NCBI GenBank assembly: GCA_033439265.1
Contig: JAVTVX010000027.1
Span: 9,625,001 to 9,689,000, forward strand
Source: Dillenia suffruticosa
Taxonomy: Eukaryota; Streptophyta; Magnoliopsida; Dilleniales; Dilleniaceae
Reading direction: 5' to 3'
DNA: 64,000 nucleotides
This document shows, one piece after another, positions 44,801-56,799 of this stretch. The notes below the pieces were generated by a model. That model made no database searches, was not told the origin of the DNA, and saw nothing but the letters and a program-made list of their open reading frames with translations. Position numbers and translations under genes: made by a program. Within the stretch, counting starts at the first letter, position 1. Every line of letters starts with the position of its first letter.

Positions 44801-45190
44801 GAAATGTGTAATTTGATTTCGTAGACAGGGAAAGTTGAACCCTCAATATATTGACCCTTTCAAGATCATAGAGAAGATTGGAAAATTTTGCTTATAGGTT
44901 AGAACTACCCCTAGAATTAGAAAGAATTCATAATGTTTTTCATGTTTTTATGTTGAAGAAATACTTGCCAGATCTCTCCCATTTCGTTGAAGCTCCTCCA
45001 GTTGAATTGAGGGAAGATTTGAATTTTAGAGTCCTATCAATTGCCATCCTAGAGAAGTAGGTTAATAGGTTGAAAATAAACAGATCCTAATTATTAGCCA
45101 TGTTGAAGAAATGACTTGGGAGCCAGAGGAGACAATGAAGAAACAATATCCCCAACTGTTTGAGGAATAATTATGTAATGAAATTTTGAG
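41830..45190 (+). pseudogene. pol pseudogene of element A
   Basis: Domains in order: weak protease remains (41840-41960); RT at 42466-43245 with [56 protein letters not shown] and the active site [10 protein letters not shown]; RNase H at 43290-43600 with YSDASKYGL and DHHPSKVNVVVDALSRKSSS; integrase from about 43860 with a zinc-finger remnant (SKCLVC), a scrambled core, and a C-terminus at 44878-45060 (VFHVFMLKKYLPDLSHFVEA). The end EEMTWEPEETMKKQYPQLFE lies near 45100-45165. The second Asp of the RT active site is Asn (codon 42883-42885). Stops and frameshifts are spread throughout. Confidence 0.88.
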
Positions 45191-45219
45191 TACAAAATTT
45201 TCTTTTAGGGGGTAGGAAT

Positions 45220-47798
45220 TGTAACATCGGATAACTCCGGATTGTGATGTAAACTCTAACTGGACTATTTGAAATGTGAAAATATGGAAGAATAATTAAT
45301 TCATATATAAATATGAATTTTACTCATTGGATTGTCGAGGAGTCCTTTAAGCAATTGATTGGTAGACCTTAAATTTTTTAAGTAATTGGTTTCTAAAGTG
45401 TTTAGTGAATTAACTTGCCCAGTAGAGTTCTAAGTTGATGGAATATTTCTTTAAATTTTGATTTTCTTTTCGGTGGATTTCCAATTTTGAAACTGTGTTG
45501 GTATCCATCTTGAGACAACTCATCAATATTGAAATCATGAGACTACTTGGTATATTGTTTGTGAACATCCTCTGTAAAGCTTCTTGGTACACTTTCATGT
45601 CCGTTCATCTTGCTATCGGTGCATATTTGAACCCTCCTGTCGGTACCTTACTCTACTTGTTGGTACATATACATCTACCTTACTTGCTCGGTTTGAGATT
45701 TTTCAATTTTGTTAGTGCCGTTCAAGAACTTCACAGTACACTTGTACTTTAGAAATCGACTTCTTCCACCTAGTTCTTGGCACCCCTTCTCAGTAATTGC
45801 ACTTGCCCTTTCAATTTGCTTCTTGTAATTGCATTTGTAAAGAATAGAATCTTAGACCATCAAGGTCTCAAAAATCTTTCCACCTCGAAGCCATCTAAGC
45901 TCCTTAATCTTATAATACTGCATTTATATTATATTCCAAAAATTTTTTAATATTTCTAAATTTATTTTCCATAAATTTGCATTTTCATTTCTAACTTTCT
46001 TTGCTCATCGGTAGACATATTGTCCTTAACAGAACATAACTTCCAATACTTAATTCATAGTAATAACCTTCTTAGAGACTCAAAAGGCTATATTGGTCAT
46101 TTGTGCAATTTAGGAGTGCAAAAGGGCCACTAAGCAAAAATTAGAAATGGTTTTGATGATAAAAAGAGAATTGAGACTCCAGAACATATGAAAATCCAAA
46201 AACTTCACTTCTCTCTCTATATTGTTCTTCTCTTCTATCCCAAATACAACTTTATTTGCCACAAACACTCAAGATCAAAGACTCGAAATCACTCATCCAA
46301 CACCCCAAAGTTAGATTATAGTCTTGATTTTGGAAGAGTTTAAGGATCTAGAGTTGTCACAAAAAGGGGGAGAAATCCAAGGATTTCTTATAATTCAAAC
46401 ATGAGGGATTATTTGGAGAGAAAAATCAATGTATAATAATCTTTCTACCCCGAGCTTTAGTCTACTTATCTAGTTGTTTACCTAGATTTCGAGAATATTA
46501 AGTTGCAGTAAATGAGAGAAAAATTATGTTTTGAATGTTAGGGTTTTTGGGTTAACTTGGAAAATAAATATCGATGACTTTGGTTACTTGATAATGTCCC
46601 TTAGGAGTTGGACAAGCATATCATGGCAAAACCCTTATTGTTGAGGAATCTGAGAGTGACTACTCTCCCTAACATTGTGAGTGGACGGACCGTTATGCCT
46701 TAAATGAGAAAAATAGTTTTCTAAATTCTCAAAAATGATTTCTAAAATGATTTTGAAATGAATTTTATGTGTGATTTGTTTTTGTGGGATTTCCAAATTA
46801 GGAGTTTCAAACATGCATGCATCCAATATATTTATGAATGGATATGTGTCATGTCTTGTTGTGAATTGTATTTATGAATATTGTGGTATTGGTTTGGTAA
46901 CCATTTGTTGATATCATGGCACATGGGATAAGATTTGAATATTTGTGAAGGGACGGTGCTGGTGATGGTAAATGACTATAGTCATTCCCTTTACAGAATG
47001 ACTCGACGGGGTGACGTGGTTGGGAATATATTAGCAAGGGATGGTAGACGCGGCCTTCAACACCCCCGTCATATTATCTCGATTGCATCACCGGTGAGGT
47101 ACAAGTCAATGCCAAGAAAGGGGGAAGTAGTGTTATGAAATGAAGGGATTGAGACCAGGCCCCCACCTAAGTTAAGCCAAACTTTAGGTGGAAGTGATTT
47201 CTTTATGAAGACCCCATGATATTTGGAAATATGAATTTGTGGATGTATCTAACTTTTTAAATATCGGGATTATTTGAAGTTACATATGCTTGATGACTTG
47301 TTTGAAATTATGATTTTGACATTCTCATACACACTACTCATTTATTGTCAAAACCATGCCATTGTAATCCACTTATTCTGTATTTTATAATCATCCTATA
47401 TTTTTATTCTTTTTCAAAAGAAGTGTAGACATAAAAGAAGCCCCACTGTTAGCTAGATCCAGCTGAGAAGAAAGCTGCCCAAGACCAACTATCGGTATTA
47501 GTCCTTCTTAGTTATGGATCTTTGAGGCATGCAAATGGATCTATCGGAGAGTATTTTGGAAGTTAAAATTTATGCTTTGGAAATCATATTTTGAAACTCT
47601 CTATGTAGCATATTTTATATATATTTTTATAAAATTGAAACTTTTGTTTTGAAGTGTTAAATATTTGATGTGTTGGATTTCTTAAATTGGGAAAATATAT
47701 TTTCATAGCTTTGCGGGATCTTGGGTTGTGTGTTGGTGATTGCGCGTACTTCTAGATCACGTGGTGATGTCCTCGAACCTACGGGTTGGGGCATGACA
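45220..47798 (+). repeat. 3' LTR of element A
   Basis: 2579 bp, starting TGTAACATCGG right after the polypurine tract and ending GGGGCATGACA. The palindrome GACTATAGTC is at 46974-46983. Confidence 0.93.
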
Positions 47799-47965
47799 TT
47801 TAAAGTATTTTTTTTGAAAATTTAGAGTTTAAAAGATTTTTCAAAAGATTTTTAAAACCTCCTATGGGTTTTAAGAACTAGAGATTATTTTTTTTTATGG
47901 GGTTAAGTACCTAGTCCGATTCCTTACTTAGCGAGCTAAGAATAGTATTTCTCTTTTATAGGACT

Positions 47966-49215
47966 ATGCCTCCTAAACGAAGGATGAGGAATGTGAATTA
48001 AATTCCTCCTTTCGAGCACCAAGATGGATTGTCTACATGTGCTCTTTCTCCTCTTCCAGCTGCTACTTACTCGGCTCCTCCAATTGGAATTTCTTCGCCA
48101 CCACTCGACACCCTCCGGCAATGGACCAAGTGGTAGAACGTCTATGGTGCTCATCTTCAAGCCTCACCTCAAGCACCAATGCCTCCTCTATCGAATCCAA
48201 TTATCCCACTGACCCCCTCCGACGACACTGATTGCTCCTTCTACTTTAGTGGCTACACTTATAAATCGCCCTGCCATTGAATTGCTGAAATTGATCAAAG
48301 AAGTCCGACAACTTGGATGTGTCACCTTTTTGGGGACTAGCGATGCGATAGTGGTGAAGAATTAGATAAATCAAGTTCAGGAGACTGTGGCTAACATAAG
48401 GCTTGATGATAAGTTAAAACTATTGGTAGCCGTAAAGTTGTTGGACAAAGAAGCCCGAGTATGTTGGGACAACCTAAAGGAGAAGTCTGTGGCACCCATT
48501 TCTTGAAACGCATTCCTTAGGGAATTTGATGAAAAATATTACACTCGATTCTACCAAGATTTGAAGAGGAAGGAGATCCTTTACTACCTCCAAGGCAACA
48601 AGTCGATGGTGGAATATGAGATGGAGCTAAGGAGGTTGTTCTCATTCGTTTTGGAGTTGGTGACTTCCAAGGAGTACTTGCGGTTCAAATTAATAGAGGG
48701 TCTAAATTTGTCCATCCGGGAGACGAAGTCCGTAACCTCAGCCTATACCTATAAAATGTCTTGGAATTGGCCTTGAAGGCCAAGAAAATGGTAGAGGAAA
48801 GGGGAAGGACTAGAGAAGGACAAAGAAAGAAGAGAATGTTCGAAGTTGCATTGGGCAAGAGTTCAAAGCAAAGTAGGAACACGAGCTCCTACGGAGGAGT
48901 CTCAGTCACTGAGTCTATTGGTACTCCACAAAGCCAACAACCGTCTTAGGGTTTATCATGCACCCAAGAGGTGTTATTAATGTTCTACAACACTTGCTTG
49001 GAGTTGGGATAGGGAAACCAACCCAGTCAAGATCGTCCTTGTGGATCTATGGGTGGCCAAGCCAATACTCCTGCTCTCTCGTTCAATGTCACACCATGGA
49101 CGAGGACCAGAAGCAACATGATAGCTACTCTAATTCAGTGTCCACAAACAAGGACTCAAACAAGGATTTATGTCATGACCAACGAGGTCATCCAGAACAA
49201 CTAAACGTGGTCACA
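47966..49215 (+). pseudogene. gag pseudogene of element C
   Basis: ATG at 47966 (MPPKRRMRNVN, then a stop). The core reads QLGCVTFLGTSDAIVVKN (about 48305-48365), VAVKLLDKEARVCWDNLKEK, and TRFYQDLKRKEILYYLQGNK with MELRRLFSF and EYLRFKLIEGLNLSI (48540-48720). A lysine-rich stretch follows (48775-48880), then a degenerate knuckle region. The tail is MTNEVIQNN-like at about 49175-49205. It preserves the gag core that element A lacks. Stops and frameshifts make it non-functional. Confidence 0.82.
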
Positions 49216-49329
49216 TGTATTCCTTTAACTAGAACTCTAATGATTTATAAAAAAGGAATGATCTTGATATTTTGTAGTAAACTAAAGGGGGTATGAATTT
49301 ACATGCAGATTAATTTATATCATGTCTAA

Positions 49330-52300
49330 TGGTTTCTATTCATAGGTATGATGAAAATATTTGGCATTCATGCTCGTGTATTGATTTACACAGGGTCTAA
49401 CAATTCTTTTGTAAACACAGGGTTTGCTAGACACTCAGATAGAACTTTGACCCGAGTTGCTGGTTATCACTTCTTTTGGGGAATAATTGATCAGGGATAC
49501 TGTGAATAAGGCATGTGAAGTAGCCGTAGTGGGTGATACCCCTAAAGCAGTTTGATTCCATTGGAAATGAGAGATGGATTGGTTACACCTTCACTGAACT
49601 TCAGTGAATTACTTTACTAAGGAGGTAGAGTTCTGTAGACCAAGGTATCCCCCATTTGTATTGCTGGTAAGCAATGGATTCTGTCGGGCTGTGTGATTTC
49701 AGCAATGGAAACAAGAAGACTAGTATATAAGAGATCTGAAGCCTACCTTGCATATATCATTGACACCATGGTTGTGGGTCCCAACTCGAGGGATGATCTG
49801 GTGGTGAATGAATTCCTGGATGTTTTCCCGAATGAGTTGCCTGGTTTCTCTTCAGTATGAAAGTTTGAATTTTCCACTAACTTCGCTCTCGGAATAGTGC
49901 CCATTTCCATACCTTCATATAGGATGGCACCCATGGAGTTGAAAGAATTGAAGTTCTAACTTCAGGAGTTATTGGACGAGGGGTTTATCCAACTGAGTAC
50001 CTCACTTTTGGGGTGTTTTGGTTTTATTTTTAAAAAAGGACGGGACCTTCCGGTTATGCATAGACTACTAGCAATTCAAAAAGGTAGCCATAAAAAATAA
50101 ATACCCTTTGCCTAGGATTGATGACTTGCTCCATCAACTCCAAGAGGCTAGTGTCTTTTCGAAAATTGATTTGAGGCTGGGCTATCACCAATTGAGTTTA
50201 AAGGGGGATGATATCCATAAGACTGCCTTTAGGACATGGTATGGACACTTCGAGTTTCTGGTGATGCCTTTCGGATTGACAAACATCCTCGTGACCTTCA
50301 TGGATTTGATGAATAGGGTGTTCCATTCCTACCTAGATAAATTTGTTATAGTTTTCATAGACAACATCTTGGTATATTCCAAGAACGATGAGGAATATTC
50401 GGAGCATCTTTGGGTCATGTTGCAAACCCTCTGAGAAAAACAACTCTATGCCAAGTTCTCCAAGTGCAAATTCTAATTGAGGAAGATTAGTTTCTTGAGG
50501 CATGTAATATCTAAAGAAGGGATATTTGTACACTGAAAGAAAGTAGAGGCAATTCTAAAATGGGAACAATAGAAGAACATCACCAAGATATGAAGTTTCC
50601 TTGGATTGGTGGGATACTACTAGAGATTTATAGAGGGATTCTCTAAGATTATGATTCCATTATCTAACTTGACATGAAAGGGAGTCAAATTTGAGTGTGG
50701 TGACAAGTATGAGGAGAGTTTCCAAGAGTTCAAAAAGAGACTCACATCCACACCAATACTTGCTCTTCCTACTAGCGATGGTAACTATGTGGTTTATAGT
50801 GATGCCAGCAAGCAAAGGTTAGGATGTGTTTTAATGCAAGGTGATAGAGGGATTGCCTATACCTCTCAACGATTGAAAAGACATGAGTTGAACTACCCTA
50901 CCCAAGACCTAGAGCTAGCTACTATTATTTTTTTCCTAAAGATTTGGCGGCATTGCTTATATAGAGTCACATGCAAGATCTTTACCGATCACAAAAGCTT
51001 AAAGTATTTGCTTATACAAAAGGAACTCAATTTGAGATAACAAAGGTGGTTAGGATTGATTAAAGACTATAATCTGGTAATTGACTGTCATCCTAGGAAG
51101 GCACATGTGGTTAAGGATGCCTTGAGCAGAAAGTCCTCCTCTTCTAATTTGGCATCGCATGGGAGCTCCTGCCTCTTTTGTTTGTTGGAACACTGAACTC
51201 TTGGTGTTGAGCTAGCCCATGATGACCAAGGTGCACTTTTGGCCAAGTTCAAAGTGAGGCCTACTATATTTGAGAGCTTCAGACTACCGAAGATGAATTG
51301 AAGGGTAGAATTGAGAGGGTCCACAAGGGAGAAGGTGGTGAGTTTAGAATCCGGGATGACGAAATGGTGGTATATGAGAAATAGATATGTGTTCCCAAGA
51401 ATAATGACCTTTGGAGGGCTATCCTTGAATTCTCGGCATATGTGATGCATCCCAAGAGTACAAAGATGTACCGTACCATCAAGGAGACTTATTGGTGGTC
51501 GGGGTTGAAATGGGAAATACTCGAGTTTGTGGCTAAATGCCTTGTTTGTCAACAAATCAAGGCCAAGCAGTAGAAGTTAGCTGGCACCCTCCAACCGTTA
51601 CTGAATCCTGAGTAGAAGTAGGAACACATCATTATAAATTTCATGGTGAGATTACCATGTACTCTAAGCTATCATGATATTATTTAGGTGATAGTGGACC
51701 GACTCACTAAATCAGCCAATTTCCTTCTTATTCATAACACCTACTCTTTAGAGAGATTTGCCAAACTCTAAATTGATGAGATGATGATGCTTCACCGAGT
51801 TTCGGAATCTATTGTCTCGGACCTTGATCCCTGATTTACTTCTTGATTTTGGCCAAAGCTATAAGAGTCCTTAGGGACTAAATTGAAGTTTAACATTGCC
51901 TTCCATCCTTAGACCGAAGGATAGTCAGAGTGTACAATTCAGACCTTGGAGAACATACTGAGGGCATGTGTCATGAATTTCCAGGGAAGTTGGGATAGGT
52001 ACCTCCTGTTGATAGAATTTACCTATAATAATAGCTATCAGGCGACCATTGGGATGCCACCCAATGAGGTTTTATACAGAAGGAAGTACTGAACACTATT
52101 GTATTGGGATAAGGTTGGAGATAGGAAAATAGAAAACATAGAGTTGATTGAGGTCACCAAGGAAAAAATAAGGATGATCTAAAAAAGAATAAAGGCAGCT
52201 TAGGATCAACAAAGGAGCTACGTCGACATGAGGAGAAGGCCCCTAGAATTCGAAATAGGGGATATAGTGTTTTCAAAGATATTTATTTGGAAAGGCATAA

Positions 52301-52650
52301 CTCGGTTTCAGAAGCAGGGAAAGTTGAATCCTCATTACATTGGCCCTTTCAAAATCCTTGAAAGGATTGGAAAGATGGCCTATTAGCTTTAGTTGTTGCC
52401 AGAGTTGCAAATAATCCACGATGTCTTCCACATTTCAATGTTGAAGAAATATTTGTCGGATCCCTCACATATATTAGAGGCTCCTCCGACTGAGCTAAAT
52501 CAAGACCTAAGTTTTAAAGTACAACCGGTGAAAATTCTTGATATATGACTCAAACAATTGAGGAGTAAAGAAATCCCTATAGTCAAGGTGTTCTGGAGAA
52601 GCAACCAAGTAGAAGAGGAAATTTGAGAGGCCAAAGAGTTGATGTGAAAA
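49330..52650 (+). pseudogene. pol pseudogene of element C
   Basis: A protease remnant lies at 49350-49460 (IFGIHARVLIYTGSNNSF). RT runs from about 49860 to 50700; its best part (50108-50434) reads [27 protein letters not shown] and [14 protein letters not shown], with Asn replacing the second catalytic Asp (50363-50365). RNase H at 50789-51135 has YSDASKQRLGCVLMQGDRG, then FTDHKSLKYLL and LSRKSSSS. Integrase at 51340-52330 keeps pieces of the zinc finger (KMYRTIKETYWWSGLKWEI, CLVCQQIKAK) and a broken core. The C-terminus at 52420-52640 has HDVFHISMLKKYL-like sequence and KVFWRSNQVEEEI. Stops and frame changes are many. Confidence 0.87.
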
Positions 52651-52726
52651 CAACACTCTTACCTTTTTGATGTATAACTTTCTTTTAAATTTTGATAACA
52701 AAATTTATTTTTAGAGGGTTAGGAAT

Positions 52727-55395
52727 TATAACATTGAAAATTCAGTGTTTGAATTTTCAATTAGTTCTTTCACATAATTTTGAAAAGATTTAGGCTTGTA
52801 TTAGCTTTGATGTATTGAAAGAAGCTTTATGAAACTTCTTTAGAATTTTAGTGTGTGTAAGGAAGTGATTGAAGTGTGTGTTAGCATTGATGCAACAATC
52901 TAGAGGAGGTGAATAGATTATTGGCTAATTTTGATTTTTCTGGGATTTAGATTTGTCAAGTCGATTTATTTTCTTGCTAGGTCGACTTATGTGCAAAATG
53001 TGTGGAACAAGTCAACTTGTGTAGTATTTAGGTCGACTTATGGTCTTTATGCTAACGGTTCAGGTTGACTTGTGCAACTGGTAAGTCGACTTACTAAGTT
53101 CACAAACTAAGCTTTTGAGGCTTGGTTCTGACAGGTCGATTTGTTCTAAGTCTGGGTCCACTTAATATTTGTATTATTGTGAAATTAGGTCAACTTATCC
53201 TATGATCAGGTCGACTTGTTTAATTTCAGTGTTGGGTTTCTAAGACCTGTTTATTTTAGGTCGACTCTACTCAGGTCGACTTGAGACTTTCTACACATAA
53301 CCTATTTTTAGATTTTTGAATCTTAGGTCGACTCGTTTATAATGCAAGTGGACTTGCCTAGATGAATTGTAAATGCTTTAAGGGTGCAAAATGACAAAAG
53401 AGGACAACAAAACCTAATTAAAATCTTGATTAATGAAGGACAAGATGGTAAAAAACCTTTCCACTATAAATAGGACACTCAAACGCACCTCTCTCATTTC
53501 TCCCATCTCTCATGATTGCACACTCTCTCCCCTCTCATTTTCCCACTTTAGCTTGCCTCACTCTCTCCCTCTTTATCCTTTGAAAGCAATCAAAACTCTT
53601 CCCAAACCTATAGACTCAAGTTTCGAAAATCTCAAATGAGCAACTAGTATGTTAAATTTAGAGGGAGAACTAGGTTTTCTAGTGAGAGAAAACCTAGGGT
53701 TTAGTGGTGTCTCAAGTTGGGGACAAATTTGGTGACACAAATAGAGGTAATACTTCCATCTTATCTTGGATTTGAGTTAACTTTATTTATATTTAAGATT
53801 TATGTTGAGATTTGAAAATGAAAATTTGGGAAGTAAGACCTAAAGTTTCAAAATATTGAGATTTGGGAAAATTGTGAATGGAAATGACACATAGATGCAA
53901 GTAGTATGTAGTTGATGGAATTAAAACATAGATTTATAGATTTTAGAAATTAGGGTTTTTGTTATGTTGGGGGAAACTCATAGACTCTACTCATAGACGT
54001 GATTTAATATTGAATTTGTATTTGTTGGCCTTAGGTTAAGATATTTGGAACCCAAGAAAGGGTTTGGATTTGATTATGAATTGGGAGTGTTCACCTTCTC
54101 AAACTTAGTAGATGTTTAAATTGAAAACGAATGAGAAAAAGGATTTCAATTTTGATTTGTGAAACAAATTTTGAAATTAATTTTGAAATGGATTTGTGAA
54201 ATATTTGTGAATGCGGTGTTCCCGATTTAAATAATTTGATAAATCAATGACTCTATCATTGATCTTTGAACTAATTGCATCATGTTATAATTGAATTTTG
54301 AATTGTGATTTGTGATATTTCACTCCCTCATAAATTGTTATAACATTGAATTATGAAACAATGTTTAAACATAGTGTATGGAAAAGAATAAATAACTATA
54401 GTCTAAGTCATCCACGGACCGAGTTCATTGAGGTAGCGTGGTTAAGGCTGATTTAAAATTTGGGTTTGGTGGTAGGCGGGATGGAGGGCCTTCCCAAGTT
54501 ATTTCCGTGATAATGTGGTGGCACCCTATGGAAATTCGAACCAACCCCAAAGATGAAGAATGTTTTCTAAATTTGTGGAAAACTTTTTCGCGGATTCTAC
54601 TAATGGCCATTGGTAGAAATATGGTTTTGACAAAACCTAAGAAAATTTGAAAGGAAAATAAAACTAGTTGTTGATGGAAATATATGAGTTATGGGAAAAT
54701 TTGCTCTATATTTATTTTATGCGAATGACTTTTAGTATTGTACTTGGATAAACTTGACGTACTCATTTGGCATAATTATGTTCACCCCCCATTCATGTTC
54801 AACATGCCATTGCACTCTATTTACTTCGTATTTTATACTCACTCATCTCTTTCTATTTTTTTTTTAGAGAAAGTCTAGCTTGGAAACTTGGATATCATCC
54901 GAAGAAATTACTTTTGTTGATTTTCAATTGGTACTAGCTTTGAGCACATTTTTTGGAATTATGTAGTCTGCACTTGTGGAGGGAATTTTGTAAACTCTTA
55001 CAAGTTTGGATTTATTGAATACTTATTTGTTTATTTTGGATAAGTATTGAAAAATCCTTATTTACTCAATTTGGAACTCTCTTTACTTGGTATAAAATTT
55101 CTTTTACAAGACTTATTGGTTTAATTGGAACATTTGGATTGTTTGATGGATTTTGTTTCTAATTGATGTTGGATTGTGCCTTGCGTAGGGATCTGTGTTG
55201 AGTTTGTGAATTTATTTTAACTGTTTGAGATTTGTTTAGATAGCTGAGTTGGCTTGTGGATGATTCAAATTTATTTTAAAATGTTTGGGATATGAGAATG
55301 TTTTACGGTATCCCAGGATACAGAGTGAAGTTTACATGTGTTTTGAGGTAACACAGTGGTTGTTGTATGTTCGAGTCAAGGGTCGGGGCGTGACA
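52727..55395 (+). repeat. 3' LTR of element C
   Basis: 2669 bp. Starts TATAACATTGAAAATTC (first TG changed to TA) and ends GGGGCGTGACA. The GGTCGACTT cluster is at 52965-53345. Confidence 0.93.
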
Positions 55396-55400
55396 ATTTT

Positions 55401-56799
55401 CCTTATTGTTACTATCACTAATAATATCGAATAATCGACCCAAAATACTACATCTGGTTTCGAATAATTAATCATATTGAGTTTCACTACCTTGTTTTGG
55501 TTATCATCCTTCTCACCACAAAACTCTATCTTTCTTTATCGTATCTTTTCTAGTTTTAGCACGTCTCTATGCAAATGTCATGTTTGTTCTCTTCTCACTC
55601 CACTATATTGACTTTTTTTTTCATAGAACAACCACAAACAAAATTAGAATGAGAGGGAGAGAAACAACTGGAAAAAAAAAAATACTAAAGAAGAGAAAGA
55701 AGAGGCGATGGAGGGAAGAGCTTAGGTGACCAAGATGTAAAACCAACTGAACAACCATGTGCACTCCCTCTCTCTCTTTCACTCTCTCTCTCTCTCTCCT
55801 GAACTTAAATAATTATCAGACAACCCCCTCTCTCTCTCCCCCTCCATCCCTCTCAAGCACTTATGCTATCTTAACCACCACCACTGTTATAGAAATCAGT
55901 GCTTGCTTACTCTTTTACTGATGATCTTCATTCCTATCTTGATATCCTCGTATTCTTTTTTCTTCCTCCCTGATTCTAAAATCAAAGAACTTGATTAGAT
56001 GCAGAACCTATCACAATTGTGCACAGCGAGGGAGAGAGAGAGAGAGAGAATTCTTTGGTGATTAGGAAGAACAAGGGGGTTTGCTTAGAATAAGAACATT
56101 CAACAATTATCATTTGGTTTTCTACATCATCTTCATTAAAGTGCTAATTTTCTGGTATGAGACTATTTCTCTACCTTTTCCCATGGAGACTATTTCCCTT
56201 TTATCTTCAAAATCCAACTCTCTCTCTCTCTCTCTCTGAACTTCATTACTCTAGAGACTAGATATAGGGAGTTTTATTGGTCGATTCCCTTCAAACTCCG
56301 ATTGATCTTCTATAGAATCGCCGGCGACACAAGAGAGGAGAGGAGAGACAAGATTTGGGTCTTGATTTCGATGGCGGCCACGGCTGCTGCTGGTGATAGA
56401 GAAGAGGAGAGGAGAGGAGAAAGAGAAGGAAAGAGAAGAGATAGAATGGCAGAAGATTTGGGGTAATTTTGGAAAAAAATAATTTTGTGGGTCAACTTAG
56501 CATTTTCTGTATGTTTTTCTCACTCTTCATAAACTCTAACCATTTCTGTCACTATTTACACTTTTTAAAATTACACGGGAATAAGTGAATATTTTTTAAC
56601 TATAGGGATAGTATATGATTTTTAATAAAACCATAGGATGGTAGAGTGTAATTTATTCGATGTTTTAATATCATAAAAGTTATGTTCACCTTTGAGATAT
56701 GATTATTGTTGTCTAAGTATGAGATTTTGTAATAATCTATATTTCAAAGTATTACTATGAGTAATGTGTTTCACAATGTCTATACTTATTTTGCTTCGA
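55401..56799. other. Spacer with CT and GA tracts; no supported gene
   Basis: CT-rich runs at 55760-55855 and 56217-56237 and a GA-rich stretch at 56325-56460. A 31-codon frame (ATG 56371 to TAA 56466, MAATAAAGDREEERRG...) lies in the GA-rich part and is not convincing as a gene. The right end may contain the lost 5' LTR or leader of the copia element that follows, but I could not find its partner. Confidence 0.45.

Larger units (their letters stand above)
38061..47803 (+). mobile_element. Complete Ty3/gypsy element A nested in element C, with TSD
   Basis: LTRs at 38066-40610 (2545 bp) and 45220-47798 (2579 bp), flanked by TTTAA (38061-38065 and 47799-47803). The first LTR start has mutated from TGTAACATCGG to TTCAACATCGG. 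A primer-binding site (ATTGGTATCAAAACC, 40616-40630) follows the 5' LTR. A polypurine tract (TTAGGGGGTAGGAAT) ends at 45219. The interior (4.6 kb) holds gag (40853-41600) and pol (41830-45190) in the Ty3/gypsy order RT, RNase H, integrase. It is dead by many stops. It inserted into the untranslated leader of element C, between the primer-binding site and gag. Confidence 0.95.
35274..55400 (+). mobile_element. Ty3/gypsy element C (host of nested element A), with TSD
   Basis: LTRs at 35279-37970 (2692 bp) and 52727-55395 (2669 bp), flanked by ATTTT (35274-35278 and 55396-55400). The interior is split by element A at 38066-47798. Joined in reading order it has a primer-binding site (TATTAGTTTTAGAG, 37975-37988), gag (47966-49215), protease, RT, RNase H and integrase (49330-52650), and a purine-rich tract (TTTTAGAGGGTTAGGAAT) before the 3' LTR. 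Without A, the internal region is about 5 kb. Pol is in many frames with stops; the element is dead. Long LTRs and pol order fit a Tekay/Del-type chromovirus. Confidence 0.93.

Noticed and set aside
56371..56466. 31-codon ORF starting MAATAAAGDREEE
   Set aside because: Very short, GA-rich low complexity, no splice partner recognised.
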